Notes: generated by a model not told the origin, from the sequence alone. Positions 35,483-44,423 are shown, counted from the stretch's first letter. The stretch: 64,000 bases of DNA from Pseudomonas morbosilactucae (GCF_023241715.1 NZ_JALQCW010000049.1:18946-82945), one strand, 5' to 3'. Program-made: numbers and translations.

Positions 35483-35628
35483 GAACCTGCTCTGAGCCCT
35501 CCTCCAGAGGCGGCCGACTGCGGTCACCGCCTCTGCGCATGACGCTGTATTCCCTGCAAAAATAGTGGCTTCGCTACACCCGTCTGACGACTAGGGTATG
35601 CACTGATCCCAAGCCCTCAGGACTCGCC

Positions 35629-36399
35629 ATGCACCCTTATTTCTCCATGCAAGGCCGCACCGCCCTGGTGACCGGCGGCACTCGTGGCATCGGCAAAATG
35701 ATTGCCAAGGCCTTTGTTGACGCCGGCGCCAGCGTCTATGTCTGTGCCCGGGATGCCGAAGCCTGCCGGCAAACCGCCGAAGAACTCAGCGCCCTGGGGC
35801 AGTGCCAGGGCCTGGCCGCCAACCTGGCCACTGAGGACGGCGTGCAACAGTTGGTCGCACGCCTGGAACAGCAGATCGGCCAGCTGGATATTCTGGTGAA
35901 CAACGCCGGCACCACCTGGGGAGCCCCGCTGGAAAGCTACCCGGCCAAGGGTTGGGAAAAGGTCATGCAACTGAACGTGACCTCGGTCTTCACCTGCATC
36001 CAGCAATGCCTGCCGCTGCTGCGCAAAGCCGGCTCAGAACAGAACCCGGCGCGGATCATCAATATCGGCTCGGTGGCGGGCATCGCCTCCTTTGGCGAAC
36101 AGGCGTACGCCTACGGCCCGAGCAAGGCAGCCCTGCACCAGTTGTCGCGAATTCTCGCCCGCGAGCTGGTCAGCCAGCACATCAACGTCAACGTGATCGC
36201 CCCCGGGCGCTTCCCCAGCAAAATGACCCAGCACATCGGCAACGACGAGCAGGCACTGGCCGAGGACACGGCGCTGATCCCGATGAAGCGCTGGGGCCGG
36301 GAAGAAGAAATGGCCGCCCTGGCCATCAGCCTGGCGAGCACAGCTGGGGCTTACATGACCGGCAACATCATTCCATTGGACGGTGGATTCAGCCTGTAA
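35629..36399 (+). CDS. rhlG: RhlG-like NADPH-dependent short-chain dehydrogenase
   Basis: 256 residues. The nucleotide motif is TGGTRGIG (about 15-22) with an NADPH-type basic context (ARDAEACRQTAEEL), the structural motif NNAG, catalytic Ser in INIGSVAG, and YxxxK in YAYGPSKAA. It is nearly the same as P. aeruginosa RhlG, which starts MHPYFSLAGRIALVTGG and reduces beta-ketoacyl substrates. RhlG was first linked to rhamnolipid and polyhydroxyalkanoate precursors, a role later disputed. No rhlAB genes are near. A REP unit follows. Confidence 0.88.
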   Translation: MHPYFSMQGRTALVTGGTRGIGKMIAKAFVDAGASVYVCARDAEACRQTAEELSALGQCQGLAANLATEDGVQQLVARLEQQIGQLDILVNNAGTTWGAPLESYPAKGWEKVMQLNVTSVFTCIQQCLPLLRKAGSEQNPARIINIGSVAGIASFGEQAYAYGPSKAALHQLSRILARELVSQHINVNVIAPGRFPSKMTQHIGNDEQALAEDTALIPMKRWGREEEMAALAISLASTAGAYMTGNIIPLDGGFSL

Positions 36400-36407
36400 G
36401 GGAGCTT

Positions 36408-36434
36408 CGGCTTCGCCGGCAAGCCGGATCCTAC
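36408..36434 (-). repeat. Single REP unit
   Basis: On the minus strand GTAGGATCCGGCTTGCCGGC then GAAGCCG, the common REP core of this group. Located between the rhlG-like gene and trmO. Confidence 0.7.
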
Positions 36435-36484
36435 GGGGACGAACGGGTTATCATGCGACTCCCTTCCGGCCTCGACCTCAGATC

Positions 36485-37180
36485 ATGACCTACAGCGTTT
36501 CTCCTATCGGTTTCGTTCGTTCCTGCTTCAAGGAGAAGTTCGCCATCCCGCGCCAGCCGCAACTGGCGCCGGCAGCCCGTGGTGTATTGGAGCTGGTGGC
36601 ACCCTTCGATCAGGGCGATGCCGTGCAAGGGCTGGAGCAGGTCAGCCATGTGTGGCTGCTGTTTCTGTTTCACCAAGCCCTGGAAGACAAGCCGCGACTC
36701 AAGGTTCGCCCACCCCGCCTGGGGGGCAACAAATCCATGGGGGTGTTCGCCACTCGCGCCACCCATCGTCCCAATGGCATCGGCCAGTCGGTGGTCAAGC
36801 TGGACAAGGTCGAGGCCAACCGCCTGTGGATCTCCGGCATCGACCTGCTGGACGGCACGCCGATCCTCGACATCAAACCCTACGTGCCTTACGCCGACAT
36901 CATTGATACCGCCACCAACAGCATCGCCAGCGCTGCGCCGCAGCTGATTGGCGTGCAGTGGCTGAAGACGGCGCTGCAACAGGCACAAGGCCACGCTCAG
37001 CGCCTTGACGAGCCATTGGTGGCATTGATCGAACAGTGCCTGGCACAGGACCCACGTCCGGCGTACCAGACACCGGCACCCGAGCGGGAATACGGTGCGC
37101 AGTTCTGGGACGTGGATGTGCGTTGGCATTACCCGGAACCCGGGATGATTTGCGTATTGGAAGTGGTTCCAGCGCAATAA
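36485..37180 (+). CDS. trmO: TrmO, tRNA (N6-threonylcarbamoyladenosine37-N6)-methyltransferase
   Basis: 231 residues from ATG 36485. It belongs to the VirR/YaeB/TsaA family, which methylates t6A37 of tRNA-Thr using SAM. Visible: YSVSPIGFVRSCFKEKFAIP, QGLEQVSHVWLLFLFHQ, GVFATRATHRPNGIGQSVVK (SAM/active-site block) and DLLDGTPILDIKPYVPYADI. The C-terminal extension RPAYQTPAPEREYGAQFWDV fits the bacterial form. Convergent with fpr, separated by a bidirectional terminator. Confidence 0.94.
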   Translation: MTYSVSPIGFVRSCFKEKFAIPRQPQLAPAARGVLELVAPFDQGDAVQGLEQVSHVWLLFLFHQALEDKPRLKVRPPRLGGNKSMGVFATRATHRPNGIGQSVVKLDKVEANRLWISGIDLLDGTPILDIKPYVPYADIIDTATNSIASAAPQLIGVQWLKTALQQAQGHAQRLDEPLVALIEQCLAQDPRPAYQTPAPEREYGAQFWDVDVRWHYPEPGMICVLEVVPAQ

Positions 37181-37193
37181 CCGGCAGAAACGA

Positions 37194-37232
37194 AAAAGCC
37201 CGCGCTGCCTTCTCAGGCAACGCGGGCTTTTC
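37194..37232. terminator. Bidirectional terminator between trmO and fpr
   Basis: AAAAGCCCGCG-C-TGCC / GGCA-A-CGCGGGCTTTT. An A-run on one side and a T-run on the other fit termination from both directions. Confidence 0.88.
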
Positions 37233-37248
37233 AGTGCTGCTGGGGTGC

Positions 37249-38028
37249 TTACTTCTCGACGAACGCACGCTCGATCAGGTAGTCACCCGGCTCGCGCATA
37301 CGCGGCGAAACTTTCAGGCCGAAGCTGTTGAGCACTTCGCTGGTCTCGTCGAGCATGCTCGGGCTGCCGCACAGCATGGCGCGGTCGTCCTGCGGGTTGA
37401 TCGGCGGCAGGCCGATGTCGCTGAACAGCTTGCCGCTGCGCATCAAATCGGTCAGGCGGCCTTCGTTTTCGAACGGCTCGCGGGTCACGGTTGGGTAGTA
37501 GATCAACTTCTCACGCAGCGCTTCGCCGAAGAACTCGTTCTGCGGCAGGTGCTCGGTGATGAACTCGCGGTAAGCGACTTCGTTGACGTAACGCACGCCG
37601 TGGCACAGGATCACTTTCTCGAAACGCTCGTAGGTTTCCGGATCCTGGATCACGCTCATAAACGGCGCCAGGCCAGTGCCGGTGCTGAGCAGGTACAGGT
37701 GTTTACCCGGCTTCAAGTCATCCAGCACCAGGGTGCCGGTAGGCTTTTTGCTGATGATGATCTCGTCGCCTTCCTTAAGGTGCTGCAATTGCGACGTCAG
37801 CGGACCATCAGGAACCTTGATGCTGAAGAACTCCAGATGCTCTTCCCAGTTCGGGCTGGCAATGGAGTAAGCGCGCATAAGCGGGCGGCCGTTAGGCTGT
37901 TGCAGGCCGATCATCACGAACTGACCGTTCTCGAAGCGCAGACCCGGATCGCGGGTGCACTTGAAGCTGAACAGAGTGTCGTTCCAGTGATGAACACTGA
38001 GGACACGCTCGTGGTTCATGTTGCTCAT
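37249..38028 (-). CDS. fpr: Ferredoxin/flavodoxin-NADP+ reductase
   Basis: 259 residues. It is an FAD enzyme that balances NADPH with ferredoxin or flavodoxin, important in oxidative stress. FAD motif RAYSIASP near residues 54-61, nucleotide motif STGTGLAPFMS, and CGSPSMLDE for NADP. The C-terminus DYLIERAFVEK is the bacterial subclass I type. Divergent from the LysR regulator at 38148, the same layout as fpr-finR in P. putida. Confidence 0.95.
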   Translation of the reverse strand: MSNMNHERVLSVHHWNDTLFSFKCTRDPGLRFENGQFVMIGLQQPNGRPLMRAYSIASPNWEEHLEFFSIKVPDGPLTSQLQHLKEGDEIIISKKPTGTLVLDDLKPGKHLYLLSTGTGLAPFMSVIQDPETYERFEKVILCHGVRYVNEVAYREFITEHLPQNEFFGEALREKLIYYPTVTREPFENEGRLTDLMRSGKLFSDIGLPPINPQDDRAMLCGSPSMLDETSEVLNSFGLKVSPRMREPGDYLIERAFVEK

Positions 38029-38122
38029 GTACGGGGGCTCCTAGAAATTGCCTGCGCTGACCATGAGCGCAATTGCACAGCATTCTAATGGCGGCGACAA
38101 TATCTGTTAACTGGATTATTAA

Positions 38123-38135
38123 GATAAGGGTTATC
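38123..38135. promoter_or_regulatory. Palindrome in the fpr/finR intergenic region, candidate LysR operator
   Basis: GATAAGGGTTATC, exact 5-bp arms around GGG, 13 bases before the regulator start. It lies in an AT-rich 119-base divergent gap. The placement fits an autoregulatory LysR-type site. Binding is inferred. Confidence 0.4.
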
Positions 38136-38147
38136 GGTTATATCGAT

Positions 38148-39074
38148 ATGCGATTTACTCTCCGTCAACTGCAAGTCTTCGTCGCCGTCGCCCAGCAAGA
38201 GAGTGTCTCTCGTGCTGCCGGCCTGCTGGCCCTTTCCCAATCGGCGGCGAGCACCTCGATCACCGAACTCGAACGGCAATCCAGTTGCCAACTGTTCGAT
38301 CGTGCCGGCAAACGCCTGAGCCTCAATGCCCTGGGCAAACAGTTACTGCCCCAGGCGGTGGCGTTGCTGGACCAGGCCAAAGAGATCGAAGACCTGCTCA
38401 ACGGTAAATCCGGCTTTGGTTCGCTGTCGGTCGGCGCCACCCTGACCATCGGCAACTACCTGGCCACCTTGCTGATCGGCAGCTTCATGCAGCGCCATCC
38501 GGAAAGCCAGGTGAAGCTGCATGTGCAAAACACCGCGCACATCGTGCAGCAAGTGGCCCATTACGAAATTGATCTGGGTCTGATCGAAGGCGACTGCAGC
38601 CACCCGGACATCGAAGTGCAGACCTGGGTCGAGGACGAACTGGTGGTGTTCTGCGCACCCCAGCATCCCCTGGCCCAACGCGGCCAGGCCAGCATGGAAG
38701 AGTTGACCCACGAAGCCTGGATCCTGCGCGAACAAGGCTCGGGCACCCGCCTGACCTTCGACCAGGCCATGCGTCATCACCGCAGCGCGCTGAACATTCG
38801 CCTGGAGCTGGAACACACCGAGGCCATCAAGCGTGCGGTGGAGTCGGGATTGGGGATTGGCTGTATTTCAAGACTGGCGCTGCGCGACGCGTTCCGTCGC
38901 GGCAGCCTGGTGGCGGTGGAAACCCCGGACCTGGATCTGGCCCGGCAGTTCTACTTCATCTGGCACAAACAGAAGTACCAGACATCAGCGATGCGCGAGT
39001 TTCTCGAACTCTGCCGGTCGTTCACCGCCGGCGTGCAGCGCAGTGACGAAATCGTCCTGCCGAGCATTCCCTAG
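38148..39074 (+). CDS. finR: LysR-family regulator FinR
   Basis: 308 residues from ATG 38148. The N-terminal winged helix-turn-helix reads FTLRQLQVFVAVAQQESVSR and AAGLLALSQSAASTSITELE. The C-terminal periplasmic-binding-like effector domain runs from about residue 90. In P. putida FinR activates the divergent fpr gene under superoxide stress and sulfite assimilation. The same divergent pair is seen here. The end overlaps dgkA (convergent) by 4 bases. Confidence 0.88.
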   Translation: MRFTLRQLQVFVAVAQQESVSRAAGLLALSQSAASTSITELERQSSCQLFDRAGKRLSLNALGKQLLPQAVALLDQAKEIEDLLNGKSGFGSLSVGATLTIGNYLATLLIGSFMQRHPESQVKLHVQNTAHIVQQVAHYEIDLGLIEGDCSHPDIEVQTWVEDELVVFCAPQHPLAQRGQASMEELTHEAWILREQGSGTRLTFDQAMRHHRSALNIRLELEHTEAIKRAVESGLGIGCISRLALRDAFRRGSLVAVETPDLDLARQFYFIWHKQKYQTSAMREFLELCRSFTAGVQRSDEIVLPSIP

Positions 39075-39433
39075 ATCAGAATCACCGCCCAGACCAAGGC
39101 GATCATGCTCAAGGCCACGAACTGCGCCGCGCTGCCCATGTCCTTGGCGTTCTTGGACAGCGGGTGGCGATCCAGGGAGATCCGGTCGATGGCCGCTTCC
39201 ACTGCCGAGTTCAGCAACTCGACGATCAACGCCAGCAGGCAAACAGCAATCAACAGGGCCCGCTCGACGCGGCTGACATTGAGCCAGAACGCCACGGGAA
39301 TCAGGACCACATTGAGCAGCACCAGTTGGCGGAAGGCCGCCTCGCCCGTGAAGGCTGCGCGCAAACCATCGAACGAGTAGCCCGAAGCATTGAGGATACG
39401 TTTAAGACCGGTTTGACCCTTGAAAGGCGACAT
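39071..39433 (-). CDS. dgkA: Diacylglycerol kinase
   Basis: 120 residues from ATG 39433; a TTG at 39445 is in frame but less likely. It is a small integral membrane kinase with three membrane helices that phosphorylates diacylglycerol left from osmoregulated glucan synthesis. The signature is EAAIDRISLDRHPLSKNAKD (about 73-92), and FRQLVLLNVVLIPVAFWLNV is helix 1. No good ribosome site is visible, so translation may be weak. Next to erdR, as in P. aeruginosa (PA3603/PA3604). Confidence 0.92.
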   Translation of the reverse strand: MSPFKGQTGLKRILNASGYSFDGLRAAFTGEAAFRQLVLLNVVLIPVAFWLNVSRVERALLIAVCLLALIVELLNSAVEAAIDRISLDRHPLSKNAKDMGSAAQFVALSMIALVWAVILI

Positions 39434-39507
39434 ATAAGTAGGCAACTGAAAAAAGAAGTAAGGAAACTAGTTCAACAAAAGTCAAAAAAGCGTGAAGAAA
39501 CAGCCCG

Positions 39508-40158
39508 TTAATGGCTGGAAATTGACTCAAGTTGTTGCAGCAACAACGCCGCCTGCGTACGGGTACGCACCCCGAGTTTGCGGAAGATGGCCGTCACATG
39601 AGCCTTGATGGTCGCTTCCGAGACACTCAATTCATAAGCGATCTGCTTGTTGAGCAAGCCCTCACAAACCATGGTCAGCACCCTGAACTGCTGGGGCGTC
39701 AGGCTGGCGAGGCCTTCACTGGCGGCCTTGGCCTCAGCGGACACACTGACCTGCTCGAAGGCTTGCGGCGGCCACCAGACATCGCCATCCAACACACTGC
39801 GCACGGCTTTCTGAATGACTTCCAGGGAGCTGGACTTGGGAATGAAGCCACTGGCACCAAACTCACGAGAACGCACCATGACCGACGCTTCTTCCTGAGC
39901 CGAGACCATCACCACCGGAATCTGCGGGTATTGACCGCGCAGCAGCACCAACCCGGAAAAACCGTAAGCACCCGGCATGTTCAAGTCCAGCAGCACCAGG
40001 TCCCAGTCGGCTTTTTCATCGAGACGGGTTTCCAGCTCGGCGATGCTCGCCACCTCCACCAGACGTACATCCGGCCCCAGGCCCAACGTGACAGCCTGAT
40101 GCAATGCACTGCGAAACAAAGGGTGGTCATCGGCAATCAGGATTTCGTATGTGGCCAT
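39508..40158 (-). CDS. erdR: LuxR-type response regulator ErdR
   Basis: 216 residues. Receiver domain: IADDHPLFRSAL, phospho-acceptor Asp in LVLLDLNMPGAYGF, Thr/Ser-Lys end in GFIPKSSSLEVI. C-terminal LuxR helix-turn-helix: LTPQQFRVLTMVCEGLLNKQ and ELSVSEATIKAHVTAIFRKL. ErdR controls ethanol oxidation and acetate/acetyl-CoA metabolism in pseudomonads. The partner kinase is not in the window. It sits upstream of dgkA on the same strand. Confidence 0.9.
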   Translation of the reverse strand: MATYEILIADDHPLFRSALHQAVTLGLGPDVRLVEVASIAELETRLDEKADWDLVLLDLNMPGAYGFSGLVLLRGQYPQIPVVMVSAQEEASVMVRSREFGASGFIPKSSSLEVIQKAVRSVLDGDVWWPPQAFEQVSVSAEAKAASEGLASLTPQQFRVLTMVCEGLLNKQIAYELSVSEATIKAHVTAIFRKLGVRTRTQAALLLQQLESISSH

Positions 40159-40396
40159 TTTTCAAATGATCCTGTTTTTATGGCGGGACCGATGCATTCA
40201 GTCCTCACCCAAGCAACACAGGTAACCGGCAAAGTGCGGCACCTTAAAGAGCACGATCAACGCCAAAGAGTCCGGTACAGCGGCGTTTCAAACTTCGGTC
40301 GCGCCCTAACCGGCGCCAAGCATGCCCAGCGTAGCCGGGGTGGTCAAGTTCGATGCTTTGCGGCACCTTAGCCGGCTAACTAATAAGAGTGCCATC

Positions 40397-41308
40397 ATGC
40401 GAAGCCAAGCCCTGCGTGCCGATGTTCTGATGCTGATCACCGCCATGATCTGGGGCTCGGGGTTTGTGGCACAAGCCTCCGGCATGGACCATATCGGCCC
40501 CTTCCTTTACTCCGGCTTGCGCTTTGCGCTCGGCTCGCTGTGCCTGTTGCCCTTGGTGCTCCGACGCCATGATTCGGGAGCGGCCGCAGAACCCTTCATG
40601 ACCCGAGGCCTGCTGTTGGGTGGCGGCCTCATGGGGCTCGCGCTGGCCCTGGGGATCAACCTGCAACAAGTCGGACTGATGTTCACCAGCGTCACCAATG
40701 CCGGATTCATTACCGGGCTCTACGTCATTGTAGTGCCCCTGATGGGACTGCTGATCGGGCAAAAGACCGGCCTGGGCACTTGGTTCGGCGCCGTGCTGGC
40801 CGTGTTCGGCATGTTCCTGCTCAGCGTCAGCGACAGCTTCCAGGTGGCTTCTGGTGATTGGCTGCAACTGATTGGCGCCTTTGTCTGGGGCGGGCATGTG
40901 GTGCTGGTGGGGATTTTCGCCAGCCGTCACGACGCGATTCGCCTGGCTTTCCTGCAATTCATCACCTGTTCGGTGATCAGCTTGCTGCTGGCACTGTGCC
41001 TGGAGCCGATCCAATGGTCCGCAATCATCGCCGCAGGTCCGGCCATTCTCTACGGTGGCATCGTCGCCGTCGGCATCGGCTACACCTTGCAAGTCGTCGC
41101 GCAAAAACATGCGATCGCCTCTCACGCAGCAATCATTCTGTCCTTGGAGGCCGTGTTCGCCGCAATCGCCGGCGCCTGGCTTCTGGGTGAGTCACTGCAA
41201 ATGCGCGGTTACATTGGCTGCGCGCTGATGCTAAGCGGCATGCTGGTGGCCCAGCTCTGGCCAAGAAAACCAGAGCCGTATTCCGCGCCGGCTACAGAAA
41301 GGGCTTGA
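40397..41308 (+). CDS. DMT-superfamily (EamA) transporter
   Basis: 303 residues from ATG 40397. Ten membrane segments form two EamA repeats. The first starts ADVLMLITAMIWGSGFVAQA, the second GDWLQLIGAFVWGGHVVLVG. The family exports metabolites or amino acids. The substrate is not predictable. The 3' end overlaps the convergent DTW gene by 17 bases. Confidence 0.9.
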   Translation: MRSQALRADVLMLITAMIWGSGFVAQASGMDHIGPFLYSGLRFALGSLCLLPLVLRRHDSGAAAEPFMTRGLLLGGGLMGLALALGINLQQVGLMFTSVTNAGFITGLYVIVVPLMGLLIGQKTGLGTWFGAVLAVFGMFLLSVSDSFQVASGDWLQLIGAFVWGGHVVLVGIFASRHDAIRLAFLQFITCSVISLLLALCLEPIQWSAIIAAGPAILYGGIVAVGIGYTLQVVAQKHAIASHAAIILSLEAVFAAIAGAWLLGESLQMRGYIGCALMLSGMLVAQLWPRKPEPYSAPATERA

Positions 41309-42001
41309 GGCGCTCGTGGGCCTCGTCATCCGGGTCAATCGAGCGTTGGAACTTGGCCGACAGGTAATGGGTACTGAAGACATCCAGGTACGCATCCAGC
41401 ACTTGGCTGGCCGGCTGATCGTCCGCCAGCTCCAGGCACAGCGCCGCCACCTCGGCGGTGCAGAAATGATCGTCACGCTTGGAACGACGCAGTTTGTAGC
41501 GCGATAACTGCTCAGGCTCCAGGCTCAACACCGGCAAGTGCTCCAGATAAGGGCTCTTGCGAAACATCTTGCGGGCTTCACTCCAGGTGGCGTCCAGCAG
41601 GATAAACAGCGGACGCTTGCCTTCCTCCAGACGCACCTCGGTGACTACCCGCTCCGGTGCCACGAACTCTCCCGGAAAGACGATGTAAGGCTGCCACTGC
41701 GGATCGGCAATCAAGGCCAAAAGCGCTGGATCGACCTCCGTCCGTGACCAGGGAAAAGCGCTGGTGTCGCTGATCACATCGGCAATCAGCCAACCCGTAT
41801 TACTGGGTTTCAGCGGCTCGACATCATGCATCACCAGGCACATGGCGGATCGGGCGGCGACGTTGGGCCGCCAGGCACACATGCAATGGCTGGGAATGAC
41901 CCGACACCCCGGGCAACGTTCGCTCGCGAGCCACGTGCAACAAAGGGTTTGACGGCGCGAGCCAGGCGCTGGGCGCGCAAACGGGAAACAGCGTGGCTCA
42001 T
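41292..42001 (-). pseudogene. tapT: DTW-domain tRNA-uridine aminocarboxypropyltransferase (TapT-like), split by a one-base frameshift
   Basis: Two adjacent frames together give one DTW protein of about 236 residues. The N-terminal frame starts at ATG 42001 (MSHAVSRLRAQRLARAVKPF). The main frame continues RCPGCRVIPSHCMCAWRPNV to the stop at 41292. The Cys cluster and DATW motif (LFILLDATWSEARKMFRKSP) are family marks. Joining needs one extra base near 41922, where CGA GC-GAA CGT should read CGA GCN GAA CGT. As written, translation from 42001 ends after 56 residues. TapT adds acp to U47 of tRNA. It is either a true mutation or a sequencing error; a shorter start inside the main frame (41882) would lose part of the Cys cluster. 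Confidence 0.8.
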
Positions 42002-42191
42002 CGCACGCGGCACCGACAAAGGGGGGAAATCGACACGAAGGGCACTCGGCAGGGTAAAAAGTCGCGCAAGTTTATCAGAGCTATCTGAGCAAACCTGTAC
42101 CGCCGGACTCCCACTCCCCTATAATTCGCCGCCACTGAACGCACAGAGGAGTGGCTGGTCGAAGCATCAGTCACTGCACCAGGAGAGTTTC

Positions 42192-42617
42192 ATGCTGCGC
42201 TTTATCGTTCCTACCGTCGCCCTTCTGCTGGCGTTGCCCTTCAGCGCCCAGGCTGCGTCTTTGCAAGATTTCGAACTCGGCAAAATGCTGGAGAAGGTCG
42301 CGGCGGAGAGTAACGTCGGTACACCCCGAGAGATCAACGAAAACATCCTTGACCAGGGTTACACCGTCGAAGGTAAAGAGCTGATCAACCACCTCAGCGT
42401 CCAGGCCGAACACGCCGAGAAAATGCGCGCCAACCCCAAGGCCGTTTACCTGCAATTGGGCGCCAGCGTTTGCCGTAACCCGAACTACCGCAAGCTGATG
42501 GCCAAGGGCGCGATCATGCGTTACGAATTCACCGAGAACCGCACCAATCGCCCGGTGGCCTCGGCAAGCTTCAAGGAGTCCGATTGCCCGGCCCCGAGCA
42601 GCACCAAGAAGAAGTAA
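42192..42617 (+). CDS. PA3611-family exported protein (quorum-sensing-regulated virulence factor family)
   Basis: 141 residues from ATG 42192, with AGGAGAGTTTC upstream. A signal peptide ends FSAQAASL near residue 21. The mature part (LQDFELGKMLEKVAAESNVG, TPREINENILDQGYTVEGKE) and two Cys (VCRNP, DCPAP), likely a disulfide, match P. aeruginosa PA3611. The family is called quorum-sensing-regulated virulence factor in that species, with no known mechanism. Synteny with erdR/dgkA/recX/recA supports the call. Confidence 0.85.
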   Translation: MLRFIVPTVALLLALPFSAQAASLQDFELGKMLEKVAAESNVGTPREINENILDQGYTVEGKELINHLSVQAEHAEKMRANPKAVYLQLGASVCRNPNYRKLMAKGAIMRYEFTENRTNRPVASASFKESDCPAPSSTKKK

Positions 42618-42812
42618 TCACTCCTGGGCTGCGCGCCGCTGCAGGTCCTCGGCCCGCAGCTCGGCCAGCAAGGCTTGCAAATACCGCGAGCGACGCTCCT
42701 CCCCCTCCAGCCGGCGCCGGCATTCATCCTCGAAACTCAAGTGATTGTTGGCCGCCGCCGCTTGCAACAGCTGATACAGCTGCGCATCGATTTCCAGAAT
42801 GACCTGGTTCAT
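42618..42812 (-). CDS. Small conserved Pseudomonas protein (PA3612-like)
   Basis: 64 residues, ATG 42812 after GGGAGGCGGTGA. It has no signal or membrane segment. It is Leu/Ala/Arg-rich and predicted helical (EIDAQLYQLLQAAAANNHLS, LLAELRAEDLQRRAAQE). It is directly convergent with the PA3611-like gene (stops adjoin). Function unknown. The start MNQVILEIDAQLYQLLQAAA resembles small antitoxin-like ribbon-helix-helix proteins only weakly. Confidence 0.75.
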   Translation of the reverse strand: MNQVILEIDAQLYQLLQAAAANNHLSFEDECRRRLEGEERRSRYLQALLAELRAEDLQRRAAQE

Positions 42813-43304
42813 TCACCGCCTCCCTGCCCTCGCTTGTGCACGCCGATCAGCATCATCAGCCCCTTGCGTCTGCTCCTGACGCCGAGATGTCTTGTGGGCG
42901 CTGTACCTTAGTAAATCAGAGCCGGAAGCGGTTAGAGTGCCTTCTGACCAGCGGCAAAAGCCTCTGGCAAAGCAGCAACAAGCGGTTGCCAGGCAAGACT
43001 TTATGGGCACATGATCAAGTCACTGCCGGGGCATCATTGCCCAGGTTTGCCAGTCACTACGTTGGCGTTTCAGGGCCGATCAGGAGGGGTCGCCCACCCG
43101 AGTCTTGCAGTGCGAATACTGTCTAACATCAAGGAAAAATAGAACCTGTATGAGTGACTCGATCAGTGGCGTGATGTTTCATAGCGCCATCGAGTCAGGT
43201 GAACCAGTCAGGCGTGCGCCTGGGCTGGCAGCGACACAAGCAGTGTCGTGGAGCGGCTGAATACCTCGGCCGGGCCTGAGGTTCTATGCAGAAGGAGAAG
43301 CTGA
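42813..43304. other. 492-base intergenic region with a structured leader upstream of the LOG gene
   Basis: No credible gene. The right half has several stem-loops in a row: 43156-43196 (GACTCGA, 4-base bulge, TGGCG / CGCCA TCGAGTC), 43211-43220 (GGCG-TG-CGCC) and 43232-43248 (CGACAC-AAGCA-GTGTCG). The ribosome site of the next gene (AGAAGGAGAAGCTGA) follows. It may be a long 5' leader or a small RNA. Confidence 0.4.
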
Positions 43305-44423
43305 ATGCCTTACCAACCGAATGACCTCCTCAGTCATCATTTTCAGAACAACGGTGGCGACCTGACAAACAAGGTCGAAGAGCAACTCAACCTGATTGCT
43401 CCCAACAGTCCTAATATTCCTCTTTATCGCGACATGATCCTCACCGTCCTGCGCATGGCCCAGGATGACCTCAACCGCTGGAACGCAAAAATCACCCTGC
43501 AGGCCCTGCGCGAGTTGGAACACGCCTTTCGCGTGCTTGAGCAATTCAAGGGCCGACGCAAAGTGACGGTCTTCGGCTCGGCGCGCACGCCGGTTGAACA
43601 CCCGCTCTATGGCATGGCACGGGAACTAGGGGCCGCCCTGGCTCGCTCCGACCTGATGGTGATCACTGGTGCCGGTGGCGGCATCATGGCCGCAGCCCAT
43701 GAAGGTGCCGGCCTTGGGCATAGCCTGGGGTTCAACATCACCCTACCCTTTGAGCAGCACGCGAACTCCACGGTAGACGGCACGGACAACCTGCTGTCAT
43801 TCCACTTCTTTTTTACCCGCAAGCTGTTCTTTGTCAAAGAAGCCGACGCCCTGGTGCTCTGCCCCGGTGGTTTTGGCACCCTGGACGAAGCGCTGGAAGT
43901 ACTGACATTGATTCAGACGGGCAAGAGCCCTTTGGTGCCGGTGGTGCTGCTGGACGCCCCGGGCGGCCAGTTCTGGCAAGGCGCCCTGGACTTTATCCAG
44001 AATCAACTGGAAGCCAACCACTACATCCTGCCGGCCGACATGAAACTGGTGCGCCTGGTGCACAGCACCGAAGAGGCCGTGGCAGAAATCAACCAGTTCT
44101 ACAGCAACTTCCACTCCAGCCGCTGGCTGAAGCATCAGTTCGTGATTCGCATGAATCACACGTTGAGCGAGCAGGCGCTGCAACACATGCAAGCGGCCTT
44201 CGCCGACCTATGCCTGAGCGATCATTTTCATCAACATGCCTACAGTGGCGAGGAACAGGACGACGTGCAATTCAGTCACCTGGCACGATTGTCGTTCACC
44301 TTCAACGCCCGCAACAACGGCCGTCTGCGTGAACTGATCGACTTCATCAACCTGCCGGAAAACTGGGCTAAAACTCAGACCCGGGCCCAACAACCGGCAC
44401 GAGAACCGATCAAGGCCACTTGA
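43305..44423 (+). CDS. LOG-family (TIGR00730) nucleotide-binding protein
   Basis: 372 residues. The Rossmann-like LOG domain spans about residues 85-265: VTVFGSARTP, VITGAGGGIMAAAHEGAG and the signature PGGFGTLDEALEVLTLIQTG. LOG proteins cleave nucleoside monophosphates (cytokinin-type phosphoribohydrolase, PpnN-like). About 85 N-terminal and 100 C-terminal residues are extra. AGGAG ribosome site. In P. aeruginosa the equivalent lies next to recX as here. Convergent with recX. Confidence 0.87.
   Translation: MPYQPNDLLSHHFQNNGGDLTNKVEEQLNLIAPNSPNIPLYRDMILTVLRMAQDDLNRWNAKITLQALRELEHAFRVLEQFKGRRKVTVFGSARTPVEHPLYGMARELGAALARSDLMVITGAGGGIMAAAHEGAGLGHSLGFNITLPFEQHANSTVDGTDNLLSFHFFFTRKLFFVKEADALVLCPGGFGTLDEALEVLTLIQTGKSPLVPVVLLDAPGGQFWQGALDFIQNQLEANHYILPADMKLVRLVHSTEEAVAEINQFYSNFHSSRWLKHQFVIRMNHTLSEQALQHMQAAFADLCLSDHFHQHAYSGEEQDDVQFSHLARLSFTFNARNNGRLRELIDFINLPENWAKTQTRAQQPAREPIKAT

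Noticed and set aside
38073..38147. Upstream extension of finR from 38073
   Set aside because: It would cover the divergent fpr/finR promoter region and has no ribosome site or LysR-family sequence; ATG 38148 begins the typical MRFTLRQLQVF.
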